Shown one piece after another: positions 44,742 to 53,503 of a stretch of 64,000 nucleotides of DNA. Numbering within the stretch: the stretch's first letter is position 1; every line of letters starts with the position of its first letter. The position numbers and the translations under genes are program-made. The stretch is from Pseudonocardia sp. EC080619-01 (GTDB lineage: Bacteria; Actinomycetota; Actinomycetes; Mycobacteriales; Pseudonocardiaceae): the NCBI RefSeq assembly GCF_001420995.1, contig NZ_CP012184.1, positions 1,782,501-1,846,500 on the forward strand, given 5' to 3'. The notes beneath the pieces were generated by a model. That model searched no databases. It saw only the letters and a list, made by a program, of their open reading frames with translations, and was not told where the DNA came from.

Positions 44742-45500
44742 TCAGGACCCGTTCTCGTCACGCAGGCGGGAACGAAGGCGGGTCAGCTCGCCGTCGGTGA
44801 GACCGTGCGCCTGCAGCCAGGCGACGGGGCCGCCGTGGCGCTCGTCGAGCATCCGCAGGAACGTCTCCATCACCTCGGGCCGGGGCCGGTGCCGGTCCAG
44901 CTCGTCGGCCGGCGGCATCTCCTCACCACTGACGGAGGTCCAGCGCCGGAACAGGGCGTCGATCCGGGTCGCCGAGAGCACGTAGTCGGCCACCACGTCG
45001 GCGCGGGCGACCCCGACCGCCGAGGCGATCAGCGCGACCAGCACCCCGGTGCGGTCCTTGCCCGCCGCGCAGTGCACGACGGTCGCGCCGGCCTCCCGCT
45101 CGGCGACCCGGCGGACCCCCGACACCACGTTGGCCGCGCGGTCGCCCAGGTACGCGAGATAGTTGGCGACCATCGGGTCGGCGTCGTCGCCGAGCTCGGG
45201 GAGCCCGCGGCCGGTCTCGGGGATGAAACTCAGCCGGTGCACCTCCACCCCCGCACCCGCGAGCGCGCCCGCCCCGAAGACGAGGAGCTCCTCGTCCTTG
45301 CGCAGGTCCAGTACCTGGACGACGCCGTACTCGCCGGTGAGGCGGGCGACGTCGGCCTCGCTGAGCCCTTCCAGGGACTCGGTCCGGAGCAGGACCCCGG
45401 ACCGCACCCGGCCACCGCCGTCCAGCGGGAGCCCACCCACGTCCCGGCCGTTGGCGAGGCCGTCGAAGGTCAACCAGCGGTCCGGCACGAGATCCGTCAC
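44742..45500 (-). CDS. Tyrosine-protein phosphatase (DSP/Y_phosphatase3)
   Basis: A 252-residue phosphatase. The P-loop is VVHCAAGKDRTGVLVALI (Cys-x5-Arg). N-terminal FDGLANGRDVGGLPLDGGGRVRSGVLLRTE is the usual beginning of PtpB/YwqE-like enzymes. It would remove phosphate from tyrosine or phosphoinositide. GTG start at 45500; its stop directly follows the toxin stop. No clear partner kinase nearby. Confidence 0.9.
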   Translation of the reverse strand: MTDLVPDRWLTFDGLANGRDVGGLPLDGGGRVRSGVLLRTESLEGLSEADVARLTGEYGVVQVLDLRKDEELLVFGAGALAGAGVEVHRLSFIPETGRGLPELGDDADPMVANYLAYLGDRAANVVSGVRRVAEREAGATVVHCAAGKDRTGVLVALIASAVGVARADVVADYVLSATRIDALFRRWTSVSGEEMPPADELDRHRPRPEVMETFLRMLDERHGGPVAWLQAHGLTDGELTRLRSRLRDENGS

Positions 45501-45552
45501 GCCCGTCAGCCTAGGTCGCCCCGCCCGACGACCGGACCGTCCGCGTCGAGAT

Positions 45553-46023
45553 TCACCGGGTGTGCACCGGAGGTCTGCGCAGGGCCGGGGGCAGGCGACG
45601 GGCGCCGTCGCCCTGGACCGAGGCCGCGTCGCCGGGGTTGACCAGCCGGCACGACGTCATCGACAGGCATCCGCAGCCGATGCAGCCGTCGAGCCCGTCG
45701 CGCAGCGCCGTCAGGGCCTCGATCTGCTCGTCGAGGCGGCTGCGCCAGGCCCGGGACAACCGCGACCAGTCGTGCTTGGTGGGCGTCCGCTCGGCGGGCA
45801 GCGCGTCGAGCGCCGACCGCACCTCGTCGAGCCCGACGCCGATCGACCGGGCCGCCCGGACGAACGCCAGCCTGCGGAGCACGCTGCGCCGGTAGCGGCG
45901 CTGCCCGCCGGAGGTCCGGCTCGCCGAGATCAGGCCCTCGCGTTCGTAGTAGCGCAGCGCGGAGTGCGGGAACCCGCTCCGCTCGACGATCTCGCCGATC
46001 GTCAGGAGATCGCTCGACTCCAT
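45553..46023 (-). CDS. soxR: Redox-sensitive transcriptional activator SoxR
   Basis: A 156-residue MerR-family protein. HTH: LTIGEIVERSGFPHSALRYYEREGLI; C-terminal [2Fe-2S] ligands Cys114, Cys117, Cys119, Cys125 in CIGCGCLSMTSC, the exact SoxR spacing (C-x2-C-x-C-x5-C). It senses redox-cycling compounds. ATG at 46023 chosen since conserved HTH begins 8 residues later. An 18-bp palindrome lies 65 bases upstream. Confidence 0.95.
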   Translation of the reverse strand: MESSDLLTIGEIVERSGFPHSALRYYEREGLISASRTSGGQRRYRRSVLRRLAFVRAARSIGVGLDEVRSALDALPAERTPTKHDWSRLSRAWRSRLDEQIEALTALRDGLDGCIGCGCLSMTSCRLVNPGDAASVQGDGARRLPPALRRPPVHTR

Positions 46024-46087
46024 CCCCTCCGCCACCTCTCCGGCCCCGTCGCGGCGCCGCCGGACGTCCCGGCGGCCGTCCTCCGAC

Positions 46088-46105
46088 ACTGAAGCTCGCT
46101 TCAGT
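46088..46105. promoter_or_regulatory. Candidate SoxR box ACTGAAG-CTCG-CTTCAGT
   Basis: A perfect-arm palindrome (ACTGAAGCTCGCTTCAGT) 65 bases upstream of the soxR ATG. The size and symmetry fit a MerR/SoxR site. Autoregulation is inferred; the divergent gene begins 300 bases away. Confidence 0.6.
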
Positions 46106-46139
46106 ATCAGCCGTTCGTCGCGGGTCCGCCACCTGCGGC

Positions 46140-46407
46140 GACCGCCGTCCGCCGTTGTGGATCAGCCGTTGATCGGGTTGCCTCCCCGGCCCTTCAAGAT
46201 CGATTTCTCGGTTAGCGGTGCCTGCCGCGCGCCGACCGACACCCCCGGGGCTGGACCCGTCCGGCGAGGCCCTCTACGGTGCTTCACAAGTCATCACGGC
46301 CCGATCACGAGCGGGCCAGGAGCCGGAATCCCCGACCGGCTCGCCCGGGACCCCCGACCCGGCCGCTCGTACCGGAGCCGTCCGTTGATCGCGAAAGGGC
46401 CATACCC
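46140..46407 (+). promoter_or_regulatory. Long structured leader of the SLT transglycosylase gene, possible riboswitch
   Basis: About 270 non-coding bases before the TTG start at 46408. Hairpins follow one another: GGCCCG/CGGGCC (46298-46303 with 46312-46317), then GAGCCGG/CCGGCTC (46320-46326 with 46336-46342), then GC-rich material (CCGGGACCCCCGACCCGG). Actinobacterial cell-wall hydrolase genes often carry c-di-AMP (ydaO-type) riboswitches. GAGCCGGAATCC resembles part of that consensus but the GGGTGAA segment is not seen, so this stays tentative. Confidence 0.35.
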
Positions 46408-47295
46408 TTGTCAGGACACCGCTCCCCCGGTGGCCGCCGCGTGTTCCCCCGACCCGTGGCGACCGCACCCGCAGCGAAGGCCGCTGCCCGAACTACCCGT
46501 CCGACGGCGCACGCCGTGGACGGCGCCCGCGGCAGTGCCGCGCGGCGCGCCGGAACCCGCACCGCGGCGGCCGGCGCGACCTTCGGCGTCCTCGCCTCCG
46601 GCGCGTTCGCCGCCGTCGTCCCGACCACGCTGGACGGGACGAACACCGCGGCCGACGCCGAGGAGACCACCCAGCCGACCACACTGGCCGCCTTCGAGAC
46701 CGGCATCCCGTCGTCGGCCCCCGCGGTCGACGGCAGCCCGTCGGGCTACTTCAGCCCGGTGTCCTTCGAGCACTCCGGTGCCGCCACGGGCGCCCTCCAG
46801 GCCGCGGCCCCCGCCGACGACGCCGACCTGGCCTCGCTGGGCAAGGCCCACGAGATCGCCGGGAAGATCGCCGAGGAGCACCGCAAGGCGGCCGAGGCCG
46901 AGGCGAAGAAGAAGGCCGAGCGCGCCGAGATCGAGAAGCTCATCTCGAAGGGCGGCCTCGACAGCTGGATCGCCGAGGCCCTCGACCACATGGGGATGTC
47001 CCAGTCGTACGCGACGGGGCTGAAGCAGATCATCCTCAAGGAGTCCAACGGCAACCCCGACGCCATCAACAACTGGGACTCGAACGCGCTGGCGGGCAAC
47101 CCGTCCGAGGGCCTGATGCAGGTCATCCCCTCGACCTTCGAGGCGTACGTGCACCCCGACTTCGCCGACCGCTCGGTCACCGACCCGGTCGCGAACATCA
47201 CCGCGGGCGTCCGCTACATGATCGACCGCTACGGCCTGGACACCCTCGACGCCGGGGGCCGGACCGGCTCGCACGGCGGCTACATCGGATACTGA
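46408..47295 (+). CDS. Secreted lytic transglycosylase-like protein (SLT domain)
   Basis: A 295-residue exported protein. TTG at 46408 (LSGHRSPGGRR, like the MSGRHR starts of Rpf-type proteins) is chosen with AAAGGG upstream; no ATG or better site exists. A membrane/signal segment (TRTAAAGATFGVLASGAFAAVV) precedes a low-complexity linker and an Ala/Lys/Glu coiled coil (HEIAGKIAEEHRKAAEAEAKKK). The C-terminal SLT domain has the catalytic Glu in IILKESNGNPDAINNWD, then EGLMQVIPSTFEAY and ITAGVRYMIDRYG. Cleaves peptidoglycan. Terminator at 47317-47354. Confidence 0.88.
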   Translation: MSGHRSPGGRRVFPRPVATAPAAKAAARTTRPTAHAVDGARGSAARRAGTRTAAAGATFGVLASGAFAAVVPTTLDGTNTAADAEETTQPTTLAAFETGIPSSAPAVDGSPSGYFSPVSFEHSGAATGALQAAAPADDADLASLGKAHEIAGKIAEEHRKAAEAEAKKKAERAEIEKLISKGGLDSWIAEALDHMGMSQSYATGLKQIILKESNGNPDAINNWDSNALAGNPSEGLMQVIPSTFEAYVHPDFADRSVTDPVANITAGVRYMIDRYGLDTLDAGGRTGSHGGYIGY

Positions 47296-47316
47296 CTCCG
47301 GTCATCCACGACACGG

Positions 47317-47354
47317 CGACGGCGGTCGGCAGGTGAACCTGCCGGCCGCCGTCG
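47317..47354 (+). terminator. Terminator after the transglycosylase gene
   Basis: A 17-bp stem with one T-G wobble (47317-47333 with 47338-47354) and a TGAA tetraloop, 21 bases after the stop. No T-run follows; the stem alone is very strong. Confidence 0.75.
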
Positions 47355-47368
47355 TCGTGGTACAGCCG

Positions 47369-47395
47369 GGAAAGTAATATCGGCCTTTACTTTCC
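47369..47395. promoter_or_regulatory. Inverted repeat GGAAAGTAA-N9-TTACTTTCC before the acyltransferase gene
   Basis: A perfect 9-bp inverted repeat with a 9-base spacer (47378-47386), 24 bases upstream of the GTG at 47419. In GC-rich surroundings its AT content marks it out. It could be an operator for an unknown regulator or an RNA hairpin near the ribosome site. Confidence 0.5.
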
Positions 47396-47418
47396 TGCCC
47401 GAGAGGAGCGCGTAGCTC

Positions 47419-49491
47419 GTGACGTCCCCCGGTGGAGCCGGTCCCGCCCGTACCGAGACGGCGACGCGGTCCCGCTTCCGGCCCGAACTGCAGGGCCTGC
47501 GGGCACTCGCGGTGGTGCTGGTGGTCGTCTACCACGTGTGGGTCGGCCGGGTCTCCGGTGGCGTCGACGTGTTCTTCCTGATCACGGGCTTCCTGATCGT
47601 CGGCGGGCTGTACCGGGCGGGCCTGCGCGGCGGGGTCGACGTCCTGGCCACCTGGAAACGCCAGCTCTCCCGGCTGCTGCCCGCGATCACCGTGGTACTC
47701 GCCGCGGGGATCGCGGCGGGCGCGTTCCTGCTGCCGGAGAGCCGGTGGAGCCCGACGGTCCGCGAGACCGTCGCCTCGCTGCTGTTCGTCCAGAACTGGG
47801 AACTGGCCGCGAACGCGGTCGACTACGCGGCCCGCAGCGACGCCGCGAGCATCGTCCAGCACTTCTGGTCGCTGTCGATCCAGGGGCAGTTCTACCTGGT
47901 CGCACCGCTGCTCGTGGCCGGCGTCGTGATCGCCTCGCAGCGGGACCGCGCGGACCTGCACACCCGGCTCACCGGCACGTTGCTGGTGGTCGGCGGCGCG
48001 TCGCTGGCGTACTCGGTGTACCTGACCGTGGTGAACCAGCCGCTCGCCTACTTCCACTCCCTGACCCGGGTGTGGGAGTTCGCGCTCGGCGGCCTGCTCG
48101 CGCTGTGGATCTCCCGGATCGAGGGGCGTCCCGAGCTCACCGCCGGGGCCCGGATGGCGCTGGGCTGGCTCGGCGTCCTGGCGCTCGTGTCGTGCGGGGT
48201 GCTGCTGCAGGTCGACCGGGCGTTCCCCGGCTGGGCCGCGCTCTGGCCCACGGTCGCGGCCGCGCTGGTGATCGTCGCCGGACGGTCGGGGCACCCGCTG
48301 GGCGCCGACCGCCTCCTGGCCGGCCCGCTGCTGCGCTCGATCGGGGACCTGTCGTTCCCGCTGTACCTGTGGCACTGGCCGATCCTGGTGCTGGCGCTGG
48401 TGTACACCGGCGACGAGCGGCTCTCGCTCGGTGCCGGGGCCGTCGTGATCGGTGTGTCGTTCGTGCTGGCCTGGCTCACGCACCGGTTCGTCGAGCGGCC
48501 GATCGCGGCCCTCGACGTCCGGCACTCGCTGCGCACCGGCCTGGCGCTGGCGCTGGTCGTGCTGGTCGGTGCGGCCGGCTGGTTCGGCGTCGCCACCGCG
48601 CGGGCGTCGGTGCAGGTGGAGGCGGGCTCGCCCACCCATCCCGGGGCGGCCGCACTCGCTCCGGGCTTCGAGTACGCCGGCCTGGCCGACACCGATCCCG
48701 CCACCGCCCCGGCCGCCGAGGTCGACCTCGCACCGTCGCTGGTCGGCGCCCCGGACGACTGGAGCTACCACCGCGGCACCTGGGACTGCGGCCCGCTCCA
48801 GCGCGACGGCGTCGAGATGCAGTTCTGCACGATCCCGCCGCCCGGTGACGCACCCCCCGAGCGCCGGATCGTGGTGATCGGCGACTCGCACATCCAGCAG
48901 TACGTGGCCTCGCTGATGCCGGTCGCCGCACAGCGGCACTGGGAGATCATCGGGATGTTCCGCGGGGCCTGCCCGTTCTCGACCGGCTCCGAGACCGATC
49001 CCGCGGACGAGGGCTGCACCGCCTTCAACGCCGCGGCCGCCGCGGAGACGGCGGAGCTGAGGCCGGACGCCCTGCTGACGCTGGCCACCCGCGACGTCCG
49101 CCCGGGGCTCACCGAGTCGACGCCGCACGGGTTCGTCGACGCCTGGTGGCGGATGCACGACGCCGGGGTGCCGGTCGTCGCGGTCCGGGACAACCCGCGC
49201 CCGCCGTTCTTCGTCCCGGAGTGCATCAGCACCCAGGGCCGGCACGCGGAGGGCTGCGCCCTCGACCGGCACGACGTCTACCCGACGCTGCCGCCCTACG
49301 CCGCGCTGCCGGACGTCCCGCCGAACGTGTCCTTCATCGACACCGCTCCCGCGATCTGCGAGCAGGACCGGTGTCCCGCCGAGATCGGCAACGTGCTGGT
49401 CTACATGGACGACAACCACCTGACGGCGACCTACGCCGAGACGATGGCCCCGGTGTTCGCCGACCACTTCGAGAGCAGGCTGGGCTGGTGA
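47419..49491 (+). CDS. OafA/YrhL-type membrane acyltransferase with C-terminal SGNH domain
   Basis: A 690-residue protein: an N-terminal acyltransferase-3 membrane domain with about ten helices (FRPELQGLRALAVVLVVVYHVW with the catalytic His; GGVDVFFLITGFLI; FWSLSIQGQFYLVAPL; SIGDLSFPLYLWHWPIL) and a C-terminal SGNH hydrolase domain (IVVIGDSHIQQYVASL with Ser, and YMDDNHLTATYAE with Asp-x2-His). Adds acetyl or other acyl groups to cell-surface polymer sugars. GAGAGGAG precedes the GTG start. Confidence 0.94.
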   Translation: MTSPGGAGPARTETATRSRFRPELQGLRALAVVLVVVYHVWVGRVSGGVDVFFLITGFLIVGGLYRAGLRGGVDVLATWKRQLSRLLPAITVVLAAGIAAGAFLLPESRWSPTVRETVASLLFVQNWELAANAVDYAARSDAASIVQHFWSLSIQGQFYLVAPLLVAGVVIASQRDRADLHTRLTGTLLVVGGASLAYSVYLTVVNQPLAYFHSLTRVWEFALGGLLALWISRIEGRPELTAGARMALGWLGVLALVSCGVLLQVDRAFPGWAALWPTVAAALVIVAGRSGHPLGADRLLAGPLLRSIGDLSFPLYLWHWPILVLALVYTGDERLSLGAGAVVIGVSFVLAWLTHRFVERPIAALDVRHSLRTGLALALVVLVGAAGWFGVATARASVQVEAGSPTHPGAAALAPGFEYAGLADTDPATAPAAEVDLAPSLVGAPDDWSYHRGTWDCGPLQRDGVEMQFCTIPPPGDAPPERRIVVIGDSHIQQYVASLMPVAAQRHWEIIGMFRGACPFSTGSETDPADEGCTAFNAAAAAETAELRPDALLTLATRDVRPGLTESTPHGFVDAWWRMHDAGVPVVAVRDNPRPPFFVPECISTQGRHAEGCALDRHDVYPTLPPYAALPDVPPNVSFIDTAPAICEQDRCPAEIGNVLVYMDDNHLTATYAETMAPVFADHFESRLGW

Positions 49492-49498
49492 CCCGCGG

Positions 49499-49714
49499 CT
49501 AGGACGGCCGTGCGCGGTGCCCGTCGACGGAGACGACGTCGCCGCGCTGCAACTGCGCGCCGCGACGGTACTCGGGTTCGCCGTTCACGGTGACGAGGCC
49601 GGCCTCGAGCAGCTCGCGCGCGTGCCCGCCGTCCTCGGCCAGGTTCGCGAGCTTGAGGAACTGCCCGATGCGGATCGGCTCCTCACGGATCGGCACGTCC
49701 TGCGGGGTGGTCAT
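49499..49714 (-). CDS. S4 RNA-binding domain protein (YaaA/RluS-like small S4)
   Basis: A 71-residue single S4 domain: IRIGQFLKLANLAEDGGHARELLEAGLVTVNGEPEYRRGAQLQRGDVVSVDG in parts. Similar small S4 proteins bind rRNA or act in ribosome rescue. ATG at 49714 is 33 bases from the divergent methyltransferase start, so the two genes share a compact promoter region. Confidence 0.9.
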   Translation of the reverse strand: MTTPQDVPIREEPIRIGQFLKLANLAEDGGHARELLEAGLVTVNGEPEYRRGAQLQRGDVVSVDGHRARPS

Positions 49715-49747
49715 GGGCCCATTCTGCGCGCCGTAGCATCCTGCGGC

Positions 49748-50353
49748 GTGGGTGACCACTACTTCAGCGCCACGCCGTCCGTCGCGAGCCGTCCCGGTTC
49801 GGTCCGGCTGCACACCGCCGGTGTCGATCTCGAACTGTCGACCGACACCGGCGTGTTCTCGCACGGCCGCATCGACCGGGGGACGAAGGTGCTGCTCGAC
49901 GCGGCCCCCATGCCCGAGGTCCGCGGACCGCTGCTGGACGTCGGGTGCGGGTACGGCCCCGTCGCCCTCACGATCGCCGCACGGCGCCGCAGGCTGCCGG
50001 TGTGGGCCGTGGACCTCAACGAGCGCGCGCTGGGCCTCACACGGGCCAATGCGGGCGCCGCGGGGCTGGGGAACGTGACGGCCTGCGTGCCCGACGACGT
50101 CCCCGGCGACCTGTCGTTCGCCGGCATCTACTCGAACCCGCCGATCCGCTCGGGGAAGCCCGCCCTGCACGAGCTGCTGCTGCGGTGGCTGCCACGGCTG
50201 ATGCCGGGCGGCCGCGCGTACCTCGTGGTCGCGAAGAACCTCGGCTCGGACTCGCTGCACCGGTGGCTGGAGGCCGAGCAGGGGTTCCCGACGACCCGGC
50301 TGGTCTCGGACAGGGGCTACCGGGTGCTGGAGGTCGCGCCGCACGAGGCGTGA
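49748..50353 (+). CDS. Class I SAM-dependent methyltransferase (RsmC/RlmG-like)
   Basis: A 201-residue methyltransferase: VRLHTAGVDLELSTDTGVFSHGRIDRGTKVLLD then the SAM motif LLDVGCGYGPVALTIA, AVDLNERALGLTRAN and the N-P-P active motif YSNPPIRSGKPALHELL, which marks amino-group N-methyltransferases such as 16S rRNA m2G enzymes. Target RNA is inferred. GTG start at 49748. Confidence 0.9.
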   Translation: MGDHYFSATPSVASRPGSVRLHTAGVDLELSTDTGVFSHGRIDRGTKVLLDAAPMPEVRGPLLDVGCGYGPVALTIAARRRRLPVWAVDLNERALGLTRANAGAAGLGNVTACVPDDVPGDLSFAGIYSNPPIRSGKPALHELLLRWLPRLMPGGRAYLVVAKNLGSDSLHRWLEAEQGFPTTRLVSDRGYRVLEVAPHEA

Positions 50354-50384
50354 GCGCCACGGCCGATCCGGCCCGCACACACGA

Positions 50385-50416
50385 CGAAGGGCCCCGGGAG
50401 ATCCCAGGGCCCTTCG
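50385..50416. terminator. Bidirectional terminator between the methyltransferase gene and tRNA-fMet
   Basis: CGAAGGGCCC at 50385-50394 pairs with GGGCCCTTCG at 50407-50416, plus an inner GGGA/TCCC helix after a C-A mismatch. It lies between convergent genes. Confidence 0.75.
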
Positions 50417-50425
50417 CCTGCGTAG

Positions 50426-50499
50426 TAGCGGGGGCAGGATTCGAACCTGCGACCTCTGGGTTATGAGCCCAGCGAGCTACCGAGCTGCTCCACCCCGCG
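50426..50499 (-). tRNA. Initiator tRNA-fMet (CAT)
   Basis: Read on the minus strand: 5' CGCGGGG, D arm AGCTCGGTAGCT, anticodon arm with three G-C pairs TGGGCTCATAACCCA, T loop TTCGAAT, 3' CCCCGCT plus A. The C1-U72 mismatch and GGG/CCC anticodon stem are initiator features. CCA is not encoded. Confidence 0.95.
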
Positions 50500-50552
50500 C
50501 CGTCCGGAACCTCAGCGGTTCCGTCTGTGTTGTGTCACCACAGTACCCCGGC

Positions 50553-50586
50553 GGTTCCGGCACCCCGCGAGGGGGGTACCGGAACC
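50553..50586 (-). terminator. Terminator of the UPF0182 gene
   Basis: GGTTCCGG at 50553-50560 pairs with CCGGAACC at 50579-50586; after a C-A mismatch ACCCC pairs with GGGGT. It starts 8 bases beyond the stop codon on the minus strand. Confidence 0.7.
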
Positions 50587-50593
50587 GGACCGG

Positions 50594-53503
50594 TCAGCCG
50601 CCGGCGTTCTGGAACGCCGACACCGCGCGGTCGAGCTCGGCCAGTGCCTCGCCCTGCTTGGCGAAGTCACCGCTCTGCTGGGCCGCCTTGAGCTCGTTCA
50701 GCGCCGTGCGGATCTCCTGCGCCGCGCCGGCCTGGGCCGCGTTCGGCGCTCCCGGGGTGGCGGGAGTACCGGGCGTCGCACCCTGTGCCGGCGTCTGCGG
50801 AGCCGGCTGGCCCGGTGTGGCCGCCGCACCACCGGCGCCCGCACCGGCACCGGCACCGAACACCTGGTCCAGTGCGGCGGACAGGCTGGCGTCGTAGCCG
50901 ACCCGGCCTCCGTAGCTCACCAGCACGCGGGCCAGCTGCGGGTAGGACGAGTCCTGCCCGGCCCGCTCGATGTAGACCGGCTCGACGTAGAGCAGGCCAC
51001 CGGCCACCGGGAGGGTGAGCAGGTTGCCGTAGTCGATCGTGGTCTGGTTCTGCCGGAGCAGGTTCAGCTCCTGCGAGACCTCGGGCGACCCGAGGAACTG
51101 CGCCTGGACCTGCTGCGGGCCGAGCGTCTGTGTCTCGTTCGGCAGCTGGAGCACGGTGATCTGGCCGTAGGTGTCCGGATCCGAGCTGGCGGAGACGTAG
51201 GAGGCCAGGAACTGCCGTCGCAGGCTCACCAGCGCGCTGGTGAGCTGGAACGACGCGCCGTCCTGACCGGGCAGCCCCGCGTAGAGGTAGTACGGCGGTT
51301 GCGCGTCCTGCGCCCCACCGTTGCCGCCGCCCTGCACGGTCGGGTCGGACGGGACGTCCCAGAACGAGACCGTCGAGAAGAACTCGCCAGGGTTGTCGAC
51401 GTGGTAGCGGGTCAGCAGCTCACGCTGGACCTTGAACTGGTCCTCCGGGTACCGCAGGTGCGCCTGCAGGTCCGGGGTGATCGCCGACCGCGGCTCGACG
51501 GTGCCGGGGAACGCCTTCTGCCAGGTCTGCAGGACCGGGTCCTGCTCGTCGAAGGCGTAGAGCTTCACGGTGCCGTCGTAGGCGTCGACCGTGGCCTTCA
51601 CCGAGTTCCGCAGGTAGCTGACCGTCTCGTTCGGCAGCTGCTGGCCGCCCGGGCCGATCCGCGAGTCGGACGTCGCGTCGCCCAGCTGGACGCGCTCGGC
51701 GTACGGGTAGTCCTGCAGCGTGGTGTAGCCGTCGACGATCCACTGGATCCGGCCGTCGACGACGGCCGGGTACGGGTCGTTGTCCAGCTTCAGCCACGGC
51801 GCCACGGCCTGGACGCGGTCCCGCGGGTTCCGGACGTACATGATCTTCGACTGGTCGTTGATCGAGCTGTTGAACAGGATGTTCCGCTCGCCGTAGGCCA
51901 GTGCGAACACCGCCCGGTCGAAGATCCCGCCGATCGGGACGCCGCCCGCGCCGGTGTAGGTGTACTGCGCCTCGTCGGAGTCGTACTCGCGCGGTGCGGT
52001 GCCCTGCTCGGCGCCGACGATCGAGTACTGGTTGTCGAGCAGCTCGCCGTAGTAGATGCGCGGCTGGTCGACCGGGATCCGGCCCTCGGTCTGGGTGTCG
52101 CTGACGCTGAACAGCGGCAGGCCGCCCTGGCCGCCCGTGTCCTCCAGCGCCGCGTTGACCTGGTTCGCCGGCGCCGAGACGAAGCCGTTGCCGTGCGTGT
52201 AGACGAGGTGCCGGTTGATCCAGTCCTGCTGGTTGCCGACCAGGGCGTTCGCGTCCATCTCGCGGGCCGCCACGACGTAGTCGCGGGTCTCGCCGCCGAC
52301 CGTGTACCGGTCGATGTCGAGGTTCGGCGCGAAGCCGTAGAAGTTCCGGCGCTGCTGGAGCTGGGTGAACGTGCGGTTCAGCTTGCCCGGGTCGAGCAGC
52401 CGGATGTTCTCGACGGTGTCGGTGTCCTGGCGGACCTGCGCGGGCGTCGCCTCCGACTCCCCGGCGTAGGGCTGGATGTCGACCTTGTCCGGCCCGATGC
52501 CGAACGCGTTCCGGGTGGCCTCGATGTTCCGCTCGATCGACGGTGCCTCGCGCTCGTTGGCGTTCGGGGCGACGACGAACTGCTGCAGGACCAGCGGGAA
52601 CGCGGTGCCGACCAGGATCGACGAGATCACCAGCATCACGACGGCGACCGCCGGGATCTGCAGGTTCTGCCGGAACGCGGCGACGAAGAACGCCAGCGCA
52701 CAGATCACCGCGATGATCAGCAGGATCAGCTTCGCCGGGAGCACCGCGTTGAGGTCGGTGTACGTGGCCCCGAAGAACGTCTGGGAGTTGCGGTTCGACC
52801 AGAGCAGATCGTACCGGTCGAACCAGTAGGCGACCGCCTTGAGCAGCACGAACACACCGGCGAGGACGGCCAGCTGGGCCCGTGCCGCGGTGGAGACGAA
52901 CCCGGAGCGGCCGGACAGCCGGATGCCGCCGAACACGTAGTGCGTGACCAGCGCCAGCACGAAGCAGATCGCGACCGCGACGAACAGCCAGTTCAGCGAC
53001 ATGCGCAGGAACGGCAGGGTGAAGGCGTAGAACGAGATGTCGTTGCCGAACTCGGGATCGGCCTGCCCGAACGGCGTCCCGTACAGGAACATCTGCACGG
53101 TCTGCCACTGCACGGGCGCCGCGAGGCCCGCCACGACGCCGATCACCACGGGCACGCCGACGGCGAACAGCCGCAGCCGCTGGATGATCGTCGTCCGGTA
53201 GCGGGCGACCGGGTCCTCCGGACCGGAGACCGGCACGAAGACCGGCCGGTACCGGTAGGCCAGCCACAGCGTCAGGGCGACGAGGCCGCCGACGACGAGA
53301 CCGACGACGCCGAACAGGACGATCTGGGTGAACAGCCGGGTGAGCTGCACGCTCCGGAACCCGACCTCCCCGAACCACAGGTAGTCGACATAGAAGTTCA
53401 GCAGCCGCGAACCGCCGAGCAGAAGCACTACGAGGACGCCCGCGGCGACCAGCAGGATCCGGGTTCGGCGGGTCAACGACGGCGCTCCCACAGGGGGCCG
53501 CAT
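50594..53503 (-). CDS. UPF0182 family large membrane protein
   Basis: A 969-residue protein, full length for UPF0182. Seven or so transmembrane helices fill residues 1-330 (RILLVAAGVLVVLLLGGSRLLNFYVDYLWFGEVGF in parts is the signature). A large extracytoplasmic domain follows (NFYGFAPNLDIDRYTVGG, GVPIGGIFDRAVFALAYGERNILF, RVQAVAPWLKLDNDPYPAVVDGRIQWI in parts), ending in a Pro/Ala/Gly linker and a helical tail. Function unknown; strongly conserved in actinobacteria. ATG at 53503; a GTG at 53518 is an alternative. Divergent from the PDZ/Lon gene. Confidence 0.93.
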   Translation of the reverse strand: MRPPVGAPSLTRRTRILLVAAGVLVVLLLGGSRLLNFYVDYLWFGEVGFRSVQLTRLFTQIVLFGVVGLVVGGLVALTLWLAYRYRPVFVPVSGPEDPVARYRTTIIQRLRLFAVGVPVVIGVVAGLAAPVQWQTVQMFLYGTPFGQADPEFGNDISFYAFTLPFLRMSLNWLFVAVAICFVLALVTHYVFGGIRLSGRSGFVSTAARAQLAVLAGVFVLLKAVAYWFDRYDLLWSNRNSQTFFGATYTDLNAVLPAKLILLIIAVICALAFFVAAFRQNLQIPAVAVVMLVISSILVGTAFPLVLQQFVVAPNANEREAPSIERNIEATRNAFGIGPDKVDIQPYAGESEATPAQVRQDTDTVENIRLLDPGKLNRTFTQLQQRRNFYGFAPNLDIDRYTVGGETRDYVVAAREMDANALVGNQQDWINRHLVYTHGNGFVSAPANQVNAALEDTGGQGGLPLFSVSDTQTEGRIPVDQPRIYYGELLDNQYSIVGAEQGTAPREYDSDEAQYTYTGAGGVPIGGIFDRAVFALAYGERNILFNSSINDQSKIMYVRNPRDRVQAVAPWLKLDNDPYPAVVDGRIQWIVDGYTTLQDYPYAERVQLGDATSDSRIGPGGQQLPNETVSYLRNSVKATVDAYDGTVKLYAFDEQDPVLQTWQKAFPGTVEPRSAITPDLQAHLRYPEDQFKVQRELLTRYHVDNPGEFFSTVSFWDVPSDPTVQGGGNGGAQDAQPPYYLYAGLPGQDGASFQLTSALVSLRRQFLASYVSASSDPDTYGQITVLQLPNETQTLGPQQVQAQFLGSPEVSQELNLLRQNQTTIDYGNLLTLPVAGGLLYVEPVYIERAGQDSSYPQLARVLVSYGGRVGYDASLSAALDQVFGAGAGAGAGGAAATPGQPAPQTPAQGATPGTPATPGAPNAAQAGAAQEIRTALNELKAAQQSGDFAKQGEALAELDRAVSAFQNAGG

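Noticed and set aside
46279..46407. GTG at 46279 as start of the transglycosylase
   Set aside because: It would add 43 Arg/Pro-rich residues encoded within the structured leader; the TTG at 46408 gives a family-like N-terminus.
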